Below, one piece after another: positions 9,801 to 17,144 of a stretch of 42,907 nt of DNA; the stretch's first letter is position 1; each line of letters opens with the position of its first letter. The DNA comes from a virus, in IMG/VR virus record IMGVR_UViG_3300005253_000024, positions 1 through 42,907 of that record, one strand, 5' to 3'. The notes under the pieces are model-generated. The model was given only the letters and a program-made list of their open reading frames with translations, did not search any database and was not told the DNA's origin. A program made the position numbers and the translations under genes.

Positions 9801-12473
9801 TTATATAAGGCTGGTAAATTTGGACAAATAGACCCATTATGGCGTAAAGCTAGGCAGAGTCTATTAGACACTATGGAGGATATAACCTCTAGTCTGGCAA
9901 CAGTTAAGAATAAAATCCTAGCCAATAGTGATAAGTTAACCTCCAAGCAACGTGTGGCTATGGAATCTGTCCTTGAACGCTCTGAGGCTAGTAATATAAT
10001 TAGGGAAACTACGTTGAGACAGGATGGACAACTCCTTGATGATTTCTTTGCTTTACCCAAAGCTATGAGGACTTCCGATGAGTATACAGCTCTTAGAGCC
10101 TACAGAGCAGAACTTTGGGAGAATTACAGGTTAGAATCAGCCATACCCAGTGCAGGTGAGTTCATTACCCGCAGAGACCTAGCCCAGCTGTATCACAACT
10201 TACCAGAACCTAAGCTAAACTCTATTGATGCTTCTAGCAGAGCACTATCCTCTCAGGATGTGGCTGATGTGTTTGGTGTTAATATAGATGGCCTGGCTAG
10301 TGGTATGTTGGATAACATAGCCATGCACGGTAAACCTTACTTTATCCAACTGGTTAAGCAATCGGCAGAGAGTAGACCTCACCTGTTCAAAGGCTTCACT
10401 GAGGAAAAAATAGCCCAAGTATATGACAACATATTGGTTCAAGCCAGGATGCGTCCTGATGTAGACATAATGGCACAGAAGATTCTCCAACAGGCTGAGG
10501 GTGTGAAACAGGAGTTGGTTAGCCTCAAGATGAGGCATTCACTAACTCCTGATGAGGAAAAGGCACTACATAGCTGGATAGATAATGCTGCTGCAGGTAG
10601 GGAAAAGGTTATCGGGAAGAGAGGTCTAGTATCCCAAGACGATTGGAATAAACTCCGTCAAGAATCCCTAGACGAAGCCAACAAGGATTACTATAAAGCC
10701 TTTGCCGACTACACCAATGAAAACATTATTGGTGCTACCATGAAAATGATATATCCTTATTGGACTTATCATACCTACCGTTGGTTCTTCCTATCCCGAA
10801 CAGCACTACGTCATCCAGGTGTGCCAGCAGCATGGGGTAAATACCAGAACTATGGTGAGCATGGATTTATGCCTACACCAATTCCTAATATAGAGGCAAA
10901 CCCATTTATTGGTAGTGTTATGGGAACTACCTTCACCTTGACTAGGTTTGACTTTGCCTCCTATTACGAAAATCTTGGCTTTGCAGGTGAGATACTGGAT
11001 TATACCCAGCGTTGGGGATTCTTCCCTGGCGTACATGTTATAGCTCCTATTGCTTTAACATCTTACTTTTCAGACCGCCCATTTGAGCTTGGCGATATTA
11101 TGCCACCAATAGGTAGGACAGGCATTAACCTCCTAGTTGCTTCTGATATTCCAGGAGTGGCCTCAGCAGCTAAGTGGCTAAAGGATAAGATATTCCATGA
11201 AAACTTCCATGAGTATTATACTAGCACTATTCTTGACAATAAGCAGGTAGAGGCAGGAGGCACTTTAATTGAAGGACAGACAGGTACAGACCTGTGGTTC
11301 AAGAAACTCAGAGGTGAGAACTTTACTGATGAGGAACAGCAACTTTGGGATGAATCTTATAAGGATGCAGCTTTGATTGGCACACTTCGTAGCCAATTTC
11401 CTCAATTCCGCCTTAAAACAGAGGATTACAAGGAGGCTTATAAACAGGTAACTAGACTATTTGAGGAACATCTTGGCATGTCAGAAGCCTTCCAAAAAGA
11501 ATTGTGGAGGCATCATCAACGTCCTACCGATGTTGTTGGTGGCCTGCCTCTAGACCTGAGAATGGCCTTGGATGAACTGTGGCAATGGAAGATTTACTTT
11601 GGTAGAGGTGTGATACTGAACCCACCAGAAGTGCAGGATTTGAAAGCTGAAGTGGATAAGTATTGGAAAAAGGTTAAGGATTATCAGGGGGATAGACTAA
11701 CAGCACAGGTTGATATTGACCAAGGTTTTATATATCCTACAAAGGAATTACACTTTGATGGTAGGGAGTGGCGTGTAGAGTATGCTAAAAATTGGGGTGA
11801 TTATTCCTCCAAAACAAAGAAGCTGAAGGAGGATAAGGAATTTGCTGATGCTGTGGAAGCATTAACCCCTGAAGGCCAGATGAGATTAGCCAAGCGTTTA
11901 GGATTTAATGTGACTCCAACATATCCTTTGGATGAGGCTATAAACCTATACTTTGACATCAAGTTGGAGAAGAAAGCAGACCCTATAAGTGGTGAAGTAG
12001 ATTGGGATTATCTAACTTTCTGGCTAAAGCGTGAGGCTGTTAGGATGGCATTAACTGAGGAGCAACGGACAGACTTTGATGCTTCTATCCGCAAATACCA
12101 AACTCCTATGGAAATGACCTTCCGTCATATTTACAATACCTATATCAGAGGTTATAAGGCTTCGGACAGGATCATGTTTGAATCTTATAATGATGAACAG
12201 AAGGCTATAATCAAGGAATTTTATGCTGATACAACCACACGGGTACGCAGCGGGGAAATCAGGGAAATACTTAGTGATACAGGTAGAAAACTGATAGCCG
12301 AATATGAGTCAAAACGTAGCAATGCCAGGTTAGCTCTTAGACAGGTATCTCCAACCTTAGATTTCTACCTGTACGTATTTGGTTATATTAGTAAGCCTAG
12401 AACTCCAGAGACGGAGGCTATGGTAGATAAGTGGGAAGCCGACAGGTCTAGTATCCTAATGAAACAGGAATAG
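6888..12473 (+). CDS. Giant virion-associated protein (1861 aa), possible ejection protein
   Basis: The largest gene in the genome is translationally coupled to the portal. The product begins with a proline-rich segment and then has long, mostly helical stretches. A conserved-looking aromatic block lies near residues 1285-1320 (MIYPYWTYHTYRWFF), followed by more hydrophobic, glycine- and proline-containing sequence. I see no protease, lysozyme, polymerase or ADP-ribosyltransferase motif. Large proteins coded beside the portal in short-tailed phages are often internal virion proteins ejected into the cell. Polyvalent-protein or MuF-like assemblies are another possibility. The role is inferred from size, position and composition. 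Confidence 0.65.
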   Translation: MPDEKGFAPPIEPVVPPQPPVEWKKRQEYWRKQLEEYSKRAETPIEPMSAIPSVPLYKPKGWLDRLIVFLGGGFKAENIWAPIPKMVGTTWQATPLAVQERMRQQADIAVDSSVRAQFFIDFYSQAPLLVSTGRVTSYEDYLDVTGESGSLLTPQDITEAKAAIESIAVRGEELPEWLEVSPEEEAAVREFLEAGLKEKQFPLASLNRLTIDEIIKALAPPVTTAKLPEGMSTEELLRLASVMDLPPESIETVLDIDQAVAVIREATLEKERMIADVKAGIRDWEPPDMSFWEKAFFVVQSPMQQFADLIKPYLEHFAYPWAGTVSLMVQRGMAGTQDLEKLFDKARAEGVDPWHAAGVSWEEWGLPLYWKLPIEILIDPITYTPGIGLAVTGKIFTKVGLKTFGESLISLNRGMMSALDIPFDAAKHLLSRFPKTTSQIIRHELDNFTTTFNAAVARQTGKAIHQFTKEDVAITLRSARDAFVANPKMDGNALVDLGRYLSEHVAMTEKQIYLWSRTHGGKLAEDVPASVVSEVNQVITDFITKVGSHAANAKRMARALMVEETPENITKLVKEIPAYSKKLSTNIDTVIQIGRTAQIGPVARMLNYMAVRQKAVSASRLAGKQESGSLLEGIALGLQRSVDKIENMRWRTVLDRYVVRTFAEANLGSIAYPIWNAFEGIAVSLIEGVTPRFVKWEAYNMMVKGLLGDPKLAAQTASDVAGIFGTISGRRAGAISLLPGIIPERILGWNVSKWAAGKDWLEWIGRKWIQISDVVGNSFRRNYVVQKYARHLAERAYNVAGQDINLALQKLIKSSPRISKQTLGLTQHELEQEMFRRLSVSVEDVLALKGVLTDGSLMQGETLKILRKADYLSPRAKAIGEQLIYEGKALKDTDSIVDFVKQVSDAAIDDLRRYPFEVSESFRYVANKIEQTPIKTSDNLMEIFTHYETMSETAAFIPHRLMSQVMDEADILYKAGKFGQIDPLWRKARQSLLDTMEDITSSLATVKNKILANSDKLTSKQRVAMESVLERSEASNIIRETTLRQDGQLLDDFFALPKAMRTSDEYTALRAYRAELWENYRLESAIPSAGEFITRRDLAQLYHNLPEPKLNSIDASSRALSSQDVADVFGVNIDGLASGMLDNIAMHGKPYFIQLVKQSAESRPHLFKGFTEEKIAQVYDNILVQARMRPDVDIMAQKILQQAEGVKQELVSLKMRHSLTPDEEKALHSWIDNAAAGREKVIGKRGLVSQDDWNKLRQESLDEANKDYYKAFADYTNENIIGATMKMIYPYWTYHTYRWFFLSRTALRHPGVPAAWGKYQNYGEHGFMPTPIPNIEANPFIGSVMGTTFTLTRFDFASYYENLGFAGEILDYTQRWGFFPGVHVIAPIALTSYFSDRPFELGDIMPPIGRTGINLLVASDIPGVASAAKWLKDKIFHENFHEYYTSTILDNKQVEAGGTLIEGQTGTDLWFKKLRGENFTDEEQQLWDESYKDAALIGTLRSQFPQFRLKTEDYKEAYKQVTRLFEEHLGMSEAFQKELWRHHQRPTDVVGGLPLDLRMALDELWQWKIYFGRGVILNPPEVQDLKAEVDKYWKKVKDYQGDRLTAQVDIDQGFIYPTKELHFDGREWRVEYAKNWGDYSSKTKKLKEDKEFADAVEALTPEGQMRLAKRLGFNVTPTYPLDEAINLYFDIKLEKKADPISGEVDWDYLTFWLKREAVRMALTEEQRTDFDASIRKYQTPMEMTFRHIYNTYIRGYKASDRIMFESYNDEQKAIIKEFYADTTTRVRSGEIREILSDTGRKLIAEYESKRSNARLALRQVSPTLDFYLYVFGYISKPRTPETEAMVDKWEADRSSILMKQE

Positions 12474-12502
12474 TATATAGTTAAATATATAATACTATTA
12501 TT
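12473..12502 (+). promoter_or_regulatory. 30-bp AT-rich repeated element, copy A
   Basis: The sequence starts GTATATAGTTAAATATATAA and contains the odd palindrome ATAATACTATTAT. It matches the copy at 35570-35599 at 27 of 30 positions. It starts at the last base of the giant gene's stop codon and lies 36 bases upstream of the capsid-operon promoter. It may be an operator or activator site. Confidence 0.55.
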
Positions 12503-12538
12503 ACAATAAATTGTATACCAAAGCTACTTGACATAAAC

Positions 12539-12567
12539 TTGACAGTATATATAAAGTGTGATATAAT
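12539..12567 (+). promoter_or_regulatory. Consensus sigma70 promoter for scaffold and capsid
   Basis: TTGACA at 12539-12544, a spacer of exactly 17 bases, and TATAAT at 12562-12567. A second TTGACA lies 11 bases upstream (12528-12533). Transcription would start near 12574, just before AAGGAGG and the ATG at 12595. This gives the abundant capsid genes their own promoter inside the long rightward unit. Confidence 0.85.
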
Positions 12568-12594
12568 ATAGGTAGACTTAAAGGAGGTCTTGAA

Positions 12595-13191
12595 ATGGCT
12601 GAACTGACCTACACTTTCAATAACGATGGTTCTTTGGACGTTCCTGTAGACGGACAATCAGTTAGGTTTGTCAAGGAATCTGACTTATTGGCGGTAAAAG
12701 GTGTGGCAGAAGGTAAGGCAAAAGAATGGGAGAACGAGAAGGCTAAGTCACAGTCCGACCTTGCAGAGGCTAATCGGCTTCGGGAGGAGACCCATCAATC
12801 CTTACTTGTTGCTCAGGCTGCAAAAGAGCAGTTGGTAACACAGTATTCCGATTACGACACCCATAAGACTAGGGTGGGTGAGTTGGAGACAGAACTCGGC
12901 TCCGCTAAGGAGATTGTTGGTAAGCATGAAGTTGAGCTTACTAACAAGATGAGGCTAAACCTAATTGCTAGGGGTGCCTCTGAGGAGACAATTAAGGACA
13001 AAACCTTAGACCAACTCAGAAATCTTGAGGAGGCTGCCAAACTATTTGGTAATGGAAACAAAGGTGGAGTACCTGCCAGATATGATGGTGGTCAAGGCTC
13101 TGGCGGCGATGGTGTTCCTGAGACTCCAACGGATAGGGCACGTAGAATCCTTGAGGAACATGATGCCAAGAAGGGCAAAGTAACAGTTTAA
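12595..13191 (+). CDS. Capsid scaffolding-like protein
   Basis: This 198-residue protein lies immediately upstream of the major capsid gene. A short N-terminal beta segment is followed by a long charged coiled coil (about residues 35-125). Then comes a helical segment ending DQLRNLEEAAKLFG, a glycine-rich linker and a basic C-terminal helix (TPTDRARRILEEHDAKK). This is the layout of phage scaffolding proteins, whose C-terminus binds the capsid shell during prohead assembly. AAAGGAGG precedes ATG 12595, and it is the first gene behind the promoter at 12539-12567. Confidence 0.75.
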   Translation: MAELTYTFNNDGSLDVPVDGQSVRFVKESDLLAVKGVAEGKAKEWENEKAKSQSDLAEANRLREETHQSLLVAQAAKEQLVTQYSDYDTHKTRVGELETELGSAKEIVGKHEVELTNKMRLNLIARGASEETIKDKTLDQLRNLEEAAKLFGNGNKGGVPARYDGGQGSGGDGVPETPTDRARRILEEHDAKKGKVTV

Positions 13192-13202
13192 GGAGGAGTT
13201 AA

Positions 13203-14282
13203 ATGGCAAGTTCAGGTGGACATTGGAAAACTTTAGCTGAAGCTCAGAAATTAACCCAAAGCCATAAGATACCAGGTGTTTTTGAAGAGGACATTAAGCG
13301 TAATAACCCTGTGGAAAGGATGCCAGTAGCACAGGCCGCAGGTACGGGTCTAAAAATAGAGTGGTTAAGGGAAAATACAACCACTGAATCTGCCGTAGTT
13401 GAGGCTGCTATTGGTGACCAGCTGTCTTGGGGAGAGGATGTAGAGTATACCGAAGTGGAATCCACTCTTAGGTATATGTATATCCAGAGGAAGCTAGACC
13501 GCTATGTCCAGAACATCTATGGCACCTATAACGACTATAGGGCACAGGCACTCTTGGAGTCAGAGAAAGGTTTGAAGCGTAGAATTGGTGACCGTATTAT
13601 CTATGCTGATACTACTTATGGAGGCACTCCAACACAGTTTGATGGCATCCATGCGTTAGTAGCCGAGAGAGGTACACCGAATTCTGCATCAGTGGTAGCC
13701 AACTCTGACCTCAACCTTGACCAGGAAGATGCTGGATTGTCTCTAGCTTTATTGAGGCGGCTGATTGACGCTATGGTATTCGGTTGTGATGAGATTTGGG
13801 TTCCAAAACAAATAGGTATTCGCATTGATGCGGTCTATGGAGAACAGGGATTTTACACCGCTCTCTCCAATGGCTTCTCACATGGGGATATTAGTCTATT
13901 AACTAGGAGTATGAATGACATTGGTAAGCCAATAATGTTTTTCATGGGTATTCCGATTGTCAGGATGGACTACCTAGTTGATGAGGAATCCAACACTGGT
14001 ACTGGTGCTACCTCAAATGCTAGAGCCAAGTATAGCTCGGACCGAACCTACTCCATCTTTGGTGTTAGGTTCGGTAATGTGCTGGCTAGAGAACCTGGTA
14101 TCACGTTTGCCTATGGTGGAACTGAAGGCGAGGGAGACCTTTATGAGCTTTGGACTTGGGACCGCTTGGAAGATTTCAATGCTGGAGGGATGAGATTGGA
14201 TTCCTATGGCACGGTGCTTCTAGGCTCGACCAAGTGTTGTTCTAGAATCCACGATGTGGACAATTCCAGGGTAACTGTATAA
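13203..14282 (+). CDS. Major capsid protein, HK97-like
   Basis: The 359-residue product starts at ATG 13203 behind AAGGAGGAG. Segments typical of HK97-fold capsid proteins of this type are an extended N-terminal region ending near LKIEWLREN, a long helix rich in R and E, the motif RIGDRIIYADTTYGG leading to a small domain (FDGIHALVAERG), and a C-terminal beta sheet (ITFAYGG, LYELWTWDRL). It directly follows the scaffold-like gene under the same promoter, as expected. The family is assigned from fold-like features and order. Confidence 0.8.
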   Translation: MASSGGHWKTLAEAQKLTQSHKIPGVFEEDIKRNNPVERMPVAQAAGTGLKIEWLRENTTTESAVVEAAIGDQLSWGEDVEYTEVESTLRYMYIQRKLDRYVQNIYGTYNDYRAQALLESEKGLKRRIGDRIIYADTTYGGTPTQFDGIHALVAERGTPNSASVVANSDLNLDQEDAGLSLALLRRLIDAMVFGCDEIWVPKQIGIRIDAVYGEQGFYTALSNGFSHGDISLLTRSMNDIGKPIMFFMGIPIVRMDYLVDEESNTGTGATSNARAKYSSDRTYSIFGVRFGNVLAREPGITFAYGGTEGEGDLYELWTWDRLEDFNAGGMRLDSYGTVLLGSTKCCSRIHDVDNSRVTV

Positions 14283-14306
14283 GAAAACTAATGTAGGGAG
14301 GTAAAA

Positions 14307-15191
14307 ATGGTAACTAACTTGAAAGAGTACGACCTGCGAAGCTATGATGGTGGAACTATCTATTTGCCTGAGTACATCGGTGGTGAAGAGGGCTGGGGTA
14401 ACCTAGCATCACCTAGTGTCCATATTGCAAGAGCAGCTCAGCGTTATCCTCGTGGTACAATGTTCCGTAAAGGTGATAGGAGTTGGGTATACACCAAACT
14501 GTATACCACCACTCGTGTAGATGCCTATGGTGGTTACACTGGTGGTTTGGGTCTGTTCTCGGTAGCACAGGATTCTAGTGGGCTTACCATATCTACTGCT
14601 ACCGTTGGTGAATCCACTATAACGGTTACGGACACCTTGACAGTCAACGCATACGCAGGTGGCTTGTTGACGATGTTTGAGGCGAACTTACCTATAGTGT
14701 CTATGAGGATAATTTCTAATACCGCAACTGTCATAACACTGGACGGTGTTCTGCCAGGCACGTATACCTCAAGTGCTACTATTCACGTAATTGCTAGTCC
14801 CTACCACGATGTAGTAGCTCCAGGTGTTAGTGTATCTGCTGGCTCAGCTTTTGACTACTGCCCAGGCATCCTGAATAGTCCTATTGACGAGAGTGGGAAT
14901 GTAGCTGCTGTGAACGACTTTGTTTGGCTCCAGTGTTGGGGACAGTGCTTCACTTGGGCATCAGGTACTTATGAGGGCGATACTGGTGGAGAAAGAACAG
15001 TAGTTATGATGGGCGACGGTGCCTCACAGGTTATCACCGATGCTTTGATTGAGACTCACGCTTGCTATCAGCACATCGGTCATCTCTTCCCTGGCACAGG
15101 TGATGTAACTGTTGGAAACAATCCCGACCCTTCAGATGGAACTGCTTCTAGCTTTATGCAGCACGTTGTCTACCTGACCATTAGGCAGTAA
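14307..15191 (+). CDS. Capsid decoration or head-fibre-like protein
   Basis: This 294-residue protein has its own GGGAGG site and lies 24 bases after the capsid gene. The N-terminus (GGTIYLPEYIGGEEGWGNLASP) and C-terminus resemble capsid-associated domains. The middle is a beta-rich, threonine- and serine-rich stretch of about 90 residues (ISTATVGESTITVTDTLTV) that looks like an inserted beta-sandwich. I do not recognise a named family. Position and beta composition suggest a surface decoration or minor capsid protein made in high amount from the capsid promoter. Confidence 0.6.
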   Translation: MVTNLKEYDLRSYDGGTIYLPEYIGGEEGWGNLASPSVHIARAAQRYPRGTMFRKGDRSWVYTKLYTTTRVDAYGGYTGGLGLFSVAQDSSGLTISTATVGESTITVTDTLTVNAYAGGLLTMFEANLPIVSMRIISNTATVITLDGVLPGTYTSSATIHVIASPYHDVVAPGVSVSAGSAFDYCPGILNSPIDESGNVAAVNDFVWLQCWGQCFTWASGTYEGDTGGERTVVMMGDGASQVITDALIETHACYQHIGHLFPGTGDVTVGNNPDPSDGTASSFMQHVVYLTIRQ

Positions 15192-15202
15192 AGGAGGAAA
15201 AA

Positions 15203-15337
15203 ATGGAAGACAAACTAAAGAACATGCCTTTAACGAGATTGGTTATAGAGTGTATAATTAAAGGCATACCCTATGAGGGTGAGGGTGCTGAGTCACTCAG
15301 GAAGAAACTCAGCCCAAAGAAGTCAGACAAGGACTAG
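15203..15337 (+). CDS. Small hypothetical protein (44 aa)
   Basis: ATG 15203 follows AAGGAGGAAAAA. The 44 residues begin MEDKLKNMPLTRLVIECIIKG and end in a lysine-rich tail, with an acidic patch EGEGAE in the middle. It is the last gene before a strong hairpin and so belongs to the capsid operon. The function is unknown. Confidence 0.55.
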   Translation: MEDKLKNMPLTRLVIECIIKGIPYEGEGAESLRKKLSPKKSDKD

Positions 15338-15344
15338 AACCAAA

Positions 15345-15372
15345 AGAGGGTAGTGGGAAACTGCTACCCTCT
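15345..15372 (+). terminator. Strong hairpin after the capsid operon
   Basis: AGAGGGTAG (15345-15353) pairs perfectly with CTACCCTCT (15364-15372). Three further inner pairs close on a GAAA tetraloop. No run of T follows, so it may slow or partly terminate transcription, or stabilise the 3' end of the capsid mRNA, and not act as a full terminator. Confidence 0.6.
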
Positions 15373-15425
15373 AACTACAATGTCAATGTGTGGGCATAGG
15401 TTGGAGCAGTATAGGGAGGTATGAA

Positions 15426-15635
15426 ATGGCTGGGAACGAAATGGAAATAACCTTTAAGTGGGAAAACGACAACTACTTCAGTTTTGAAACCAAGAAAAAT
15501 GCTGACCCGAAGATAACTGATATTAGGATTGAGGAAAATACCCACATCAAAGGAGTTTGGCCAACCATACAGAAGGCCTGCATTATCAGGTTGACTCAAA
15601 TATTATCCGACATTGGAAAGGAGATGGAGGAATAA
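15426..15635 (+). CDS. Small hypothetical protein (69 aa)
   Basis: ATG 15426 is chosen because GGGAGG lies seven bases upstream; the frame is open further upstream but without a ribosome site. The protein is beta-rich at the N-terminus (MEITFKWENDNYFSFET) with a helical C-terminus. The stop overlaps the next start (TAATG). No family recognised; structural-region accessory by position. Confidence 0.55.
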   Translation: MAGNEMEITFKWENDNYFSFETKKNADPKITDIRIEENTHIKGVWPTIQKACIIRLTQILSDIGKEMEE

Positions 15636-15814
15636 TGCCCTTAGCAACTGAGTCCATAACCAGAGATACTCCACTAGACAAGGTAAGGCAGCTAATTGAT
15701 GCTACAATAAAACAACTGATTGACAGGGAAGGCAAAGACCCCAAAGCTGCTGCTGGTCAGGCTTATGGTATGGCAGAAGAGAAGTGGGGTAGAGAAATAC
15801 CCAGAATTAGGTAA
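15635..15814 (+). CDS. Small helical hypothetical protein (59 aa)
   Basis: ATG 15635 overlaps the previous stop, with GGAGATGGAGG upstream. The sequence is a compact helical protein (LDKVRQLIDATIKQLIDREGK) with a basic end. Its length and helicity resemble small phage assembly factors, but no family is recognised. Confidence 0.55.
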   Translation: MPLATESITRDTPLDKVRQLIDATIKQLIDREGKDPKAAAGQAYGMAEEKWGREIPRIR

Positions 15815-15835
15815 GAATATTAAAGGAGGTAAACA

Positions 15836-16114
15836 ATGCTTGGAGTAAAATGGACTAGGCTAACTTCAGCAGGCAACATCCTTGCAGGCCCTGGTCTGCT
15901 TCATTGGTTGGTTGTATCCAATCCAGATAGTAGTACTAGGCACATTACCCTCAATGATGCTATTTCTGGTACTGGTAGTGAAGTACATAAATTCCATACT
16001 CCATCAGCCAGGACTGTAGTTTATCCATTCGACCCACCGATTTCTTTGAATGTTGGTATTAGGATAGGCGCCTTTGAGGACAGCGATACCGTTGTACTTG
16101 GTGGTTATAGTTAG
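15836..16114 (+). CDS. Hypothetical beta-rich protein (92 aa)
   Basis: ATG 15836 sits behind AAAGGAGG. The product begins MLGVKWTRLTSAGNILAGPG and is predicted to be mostly beta strands with conserved-looking glycines, such as HITLNDAISGTGSEVHKF. This composition is common in small tail or decoration subunits. It precedes the hub-like gene by ten bases. The role is inferred from neighbours. Confidence 0.6.
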   Translation: MLGVKWTRLTSAGNILAGPGLLHWLVVSNPDSSTRHITLNDAISGTGSEVHKFHTPSARTVVYPFDPPISLNVGIRIGAFEDSDTVVLGGYS

Positions 16115-16124
16115 GCGGTAATCA

Positions 16125-17144
16125 ATGAGGACTATTAGTTCAGGCTTAGAAGCTGCCCAGAAATCATTATCAGGGACTCCTTTTGTTGAGTTGGTGTTTT
16201 ACAACCCTGATGGCGGTAGTGTGGACTATACCAGCAGGAAGAAACTGATAGAACACCATGAGGAACCTTACAATGACTATGCCATTATCCTATTAGGCAA
16301 TGAGGATAAAACGGTGATAGACCTTACTGGCTACTATGTAGATATAGTTTATGGGAATGATGGTGAAGGTGTAGCCACTCCTCGCTTGTGGGTTAAATCC
16401 CAATCCAATATCTCAATGCAAGGAAAACTGGTATCAGCTTTGACTCTTGAGGGTGGATGGACTGTTGCAGGTGAGCAGGTGTTAAGGGTTGGCAGTCCTC
16501 CACTGTATAATGACCAATTTCCATATACCACCCAAACTGTTTATGACCTGTTAGGTACTATCATATCTGAGTTGGCTATTGCTACTGGGTTCTGTTTTAC
16601 CTTACTTGCTTTGGGTGACCAGGATGATGGTATAATTGATACATTTACTCCAGAGTTTTCTCCAAACCAAACCAAGTTTGACGACTGTAATACCTTGCTC
16701 CAGGTTCTGGTGGAAATGACCAAATGCTATCTGAGGATTAAAGCTGAACTAGCCTTTGAGGTGCTTTATCCACAGGAAGATGATGATGTGGATGAGACCT
16801 ACTACTCTGATAGAGCCTTTTATTTCACGGAATACGATGAGGTAATGAATGTTATTGTTCCTAACCATGTCATAGTATTTTGCAACCAAGGAGAACAAGG
16901 ATGGGTAGGTGCGGATATTATTACTGGTGAGGCATCAGATAGCGGGCAGATAGCTAAGTATACAGAGGTCATTGGTGTATTTACCGCACCTACAGTACGA
17001 AATCAAACGGATGCTACCAACCGAGCAAATGCCATACTGACTAAGCTACAGGCTGAAATCCTAAGTGGCAGGTTAATAATCCCACATGATTGTAGGGTGG
17101 AGTTATATGATAGGGTTAAGGTTTATGATAATAGAGGGGAATAA
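16125..17144 (+). CDS. Tail hub-like protein
   Basis: This 339-residue protein starts behind a weak GGCGG site. The beta-rich N-terminal half includes the segment LVSALTLEGGWTVAGEQVL. The C-terminal part, with NVIVPNHVIVFCNQ and TDATNRANAILTKLQAE followed by LYDRVKVYD, resembles the final domain of phage hub or baseplate proteins of the gp27 or siphovirus Gp37-like kind. In this genome it would link tail core and fibre. The resemblance is by pattern only; an unrelated tail protein remains possible. The stop overlaps the next start. Confidence 0.55.
   Translation: MRTISSGLEAAQKSLSGTPFVELVFYNPDGGSVDYTSRKKLIEHHEEPYNDYAIILLGNEDKTVIDLTGYYVDIVYGNDGEGVATPRLWVKSQSNISMQGKLVSALTLEGGWTVAGEQVLRVGSPPLYNDQFPYTTQTVYDLLGTIISELAIATGFCFTLLALGDQDDGIIDTFTPEFSPNQTKFDDCNTLLQVLVEMTKCYLRIKAELAFEVLYPQEDDDVDETYYSDRAFYFTEYDEVMNVIVPNHVIVFCNQGEQGWVGADIITGEASDSGQIAKYTEVIGVFTAPTVRNQTDATNRANAILTKLQAEILSGRLIIPHDCRVELYDRVKVYDNRGE

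Noticed and set aside
16125-17144. Classifying the phage as a siphovirus because of a hub-like protein
   Set aside because: No tape-measure, tail-tube or chaperone frameshift gene is present, and the connector-like gene ends the unit; short-tailed morphology fits better, though it is not proven.
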